64,000 bases of DNA, taken from contig CBDFMN010000003.1 of the NCBI GenBank assembly GCA_965249685.1, forward strand, positions 124,001 to 188,000, read 5' to 3'. The stretch is from RH-AL1 sp965249685. Lineage in GTDB: Bacteria > Pseudomonadota > Alphaproteobacteria > Rhizobiales > Beijerinckiaceae. Below are positions 62,662 through 64,000 of this stretch, piece after piece; position 1 is the stretch's first letter, and each line of letters opens with the position of its first letter. The notes under the pieces are model-generated. The model saw only the letters and a program-made list of their open reading frames with translations. It had not been told where the DNA came from and did no database searches. A program made the position numbers and the translations under genes.

Positions 62662-63498
62662 CTAGTCTCCCAACCCGCCGCGGCGCCCCAGCACCCCGCG
62701 GCCCGGGTCGTAGGCGAAGGCGGCGAGGGCGAAGGTCGTCAGCGTGACGAACGAAACGACGAGGAAGGCGGTCGGCTCGAACCGCAGGTAGAGCGCGAAG
62801 CGCACCAGTTCGACCGCGTGCGTGAACGGGTTGAAGAGGCAAATCCAGTAGAGCGCCTCGCTCGCCTCGCGCATGCGCCACAGCGGGTAGAGGGCGGACG
62901 AGGCGAAGAACATGGGGAAGATCGCGAAGTTCATGACGCTGGCGAAGTTCTCAAGCTGTTTGATCTGCGACGAGAGCAGCAGGCCGATCGAGCCGAGCAT
63001 GAGGCCCGAGAGGATGAACGCCGGTACAGCTGCCACATAGCCCAGCGGCGCGATGTCGATGTCCCAGAAGCTGGCGATGGCGAGGAAGACGTAGGCCTGG
63101 AGAAGGGAGACGATGACGCCGGCAAAGAGTTTCGCCAGCAGCAGCGACCAGCGCGGAAACGGGCTGGTGAGCAGGACCCGCATGGAGCCGACCTCGCGGT
63201 CGTAGACCATGGAGAGCGAACTCTGCATGCCGGCGAAGAGCTGGATCATCACCGCGAGGCCGGGCGTCACGTAGGTCTCGTAGAGGACGTAGGTCTCGTA
63301 GGGTGGCAGGATGGAGACGCCGAGCGTGTTGCGAAACCCGGCGGCGAAGATGAACAGCCAGATCAGCGGCCGCACCAGGGCCGAGAGGAACCGCTCCTTC
63401 TGGTTCACGAACTTCAGCAGTTCGCGTTTGACGATACCGACGAGGCAGGTGCCGTAACCAGCAACGCCGATCGCGCGATGCAGGCTGAAATCGCTCAC
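62662..63498 (-). CDS. ABC-2 type transporter permease, LutF-like
   Basis: 278 residues and six membrane helices, with LKFVNQKERFLSALVRPLIW, PGLAVMIQLFAGMQSSLSMV, YDREVGSMRVLLTSPFPRWS and FFASSALYPLWRMREASEAL. This is the permease family tied to PQQ-dependent alcohol oxidation and to lanthanide uptake (lutF). Its start overlaps the ATPase stop as ATGA. Lanthanide transport is inferred from the family and the lanmodulin-like neighbour. Confidence 0.8.
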   Translation of the reverse strand: MSDFSLHRAIGVAGYGTCLVGIVKRELLKFVNQKERFLSALVRPLIWLFIFAAGFRNTLGVSILPPYETYVLYETYVTPGLAVMIQLFAGMQSSLSMVYDREVGSMRVLLTSPFPRWSLLLAKLFAGVIVSLLQAYVFLAIASFWDIDIAPLGYVAAVPAFILSGLMLGSIGLLLSSQIKQLENFASVMNFAIFPMFFASSALYPLWRMREASEALYWICLFNPFTHAVELVRFALYLRFEPTAFLVVSFVTLTTFALAAFAYDPGRGVLGRRGGLGD

Positions 63499-64000
63499 CG
63501 CGCCGCCTCCGACACGGGACGCGTCATCGCGCGGAACGCGTCCGCCAGCGTCGCTCCCGGCGCCGCGTCGGCGATCGCGTGCGAGCGCCCCTGCGCGATC
63601 ACTTTGCCGGCCTGCAGCACGGTCACGTCATCGGCGGGCTCCACCTCGTCGAAGATGTGCGTCGCCCAAAGCACCGAGAGACCGTCCTCGCGCACCATGT
63701 CGCGCACGATGCGCACGATGTCGGCCCGCGAGGCGAGGTCGAGCCCGACCGTCGCCTCGTCGAGCAGCAGCAGCCGCGGCGCATGGATCAGCGAGCGGGC
63801 GATCTCGACGCGACGCGACTGGCCGCCCGACAGCACGCGCACCTTATCGCCCGCGCGCTCGCCCAGACCGACGCGCTTCAGCAGCAGGTCGATCCGGACG
63901 CGGGCAGCCCGGCCGGCCATACCGTGCAGGGCGGCGTGATAGCCGAGGTTCTGGCGCACGGTGAGGTCGAGATCAAGCGTGCGCGCCTGGAACACCACGC
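63495..64000 (-). CDS. ABC transporter ATPase, LutE-like, cut by the window edge
   Basis: The last 168 residues are visible: Q-loop region (VFQARTLDLDLTVRQNLGYH), signature VLSGGQSRRVEIARSLI, Walker B RLLLLDEATVGLD and the switch ATHIFDEVE. The N-terminal Walker A lies beyond position 64000. It pairs with the ABC-2 permease just downstream. Confidence 0.88.
   Translation of the reverse strand, partial: VVFQARTLDLDLTVRQNLGYHAALHGMAGRAARVRIDLLLKRVGLGERAGDKVRVLSGGQSRRVEIARSLIHAPRLLLLDEATVGLDLASRADIVRIVRDMVREDGLSVLWATHIFDEVEPADDVTVLQAGKVIAQGRSHAIADAAPGATLADAFRAMTRPVSEAAR

Overview
The window looks like the chromosome of a GC-rich methylotrophic alphaproteobacterium of the order Hyphomicrobiales, Methylobacteriaceae or Beijerinckiaceae-like. 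The reasons are a lanthanide-type methanol dehydrogenase (XoxF) with its partner XoxJ, a complete pqqABCDE set, a lanmodulin-like EF-hand protein beside lut-type ABC transporter genes, and alphaproteobacterial versions of Kdp, Tex and malonate decarboxylase. This placement is inferred from gene content; no rRNA is present.

Positions 1-11978 are an accessory island. An IS-remnant mosaic, a small HTH gene, a promoter-bearing tRNA with a leucine-type body but an AGA anticodon, and broken small genes lie at its left. From 11.8 kb down to 2.3 kb there is one long leftward gene string: integrase, AlpA-like regulator, toprim-like fragment, VapE-type replication protein, an iteron-like array, coiled-coil and unknown proteins, then TerS and TerL. 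No portal, capsid or tail genes are visible. The island ends at a tRNA-Glu(CTC) 3' fragment (11925-11978) next to the integrase. The layout resembles phage satellites (PICI-like).

Positions 12.1-32 kb are mostly core-like: an Imm52-type immunity gene, a fasciclin protein, a family-2 glycosyltransferase, the K+ uptake operon kdpFABCDE with an additional upstream microprotein, an RND efflux pump with its adaptor, a bicupin oxalate decarboxylase, small secreted proteins and tRNA-Gly(CCC).

Positions 32.1-40.8 kb are a rearrangement zone: a broken integrase next to tRNA-Gly, three different IS630-family elements, an AT-rich 1216-residue multi-domain glycosyltransferase that looks foreign, and a SulP transporter remnant cut by an IS630 copy with clear TA-flanked ends.

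Positions 40.9-64 kb are metabolic: a malonate decarboxylase operon (mdcACDEB, no mdcG or mdcH visible), Tex, a nitrate/taurine-type ABC transporter just upstream of xoxF-xoxJ, then leftward genes for secreted unknown proteins, pqqE, D, C, B, a start-less pqqA duplicate, the functional pqqA, and a two-component system upstream of pqqA. The right end holds small secreted Cys proteins, the lanmodulin-like gene and lut-like genes (two exported proteins, ABC-2 permease, truncated ATPase). Together the right third is a lanthanide/PQQ methanol-oxidation locus. Oxalate decarboxylase (formate-yielding) and malonate decarboxylase extend the organism's use of small acids.
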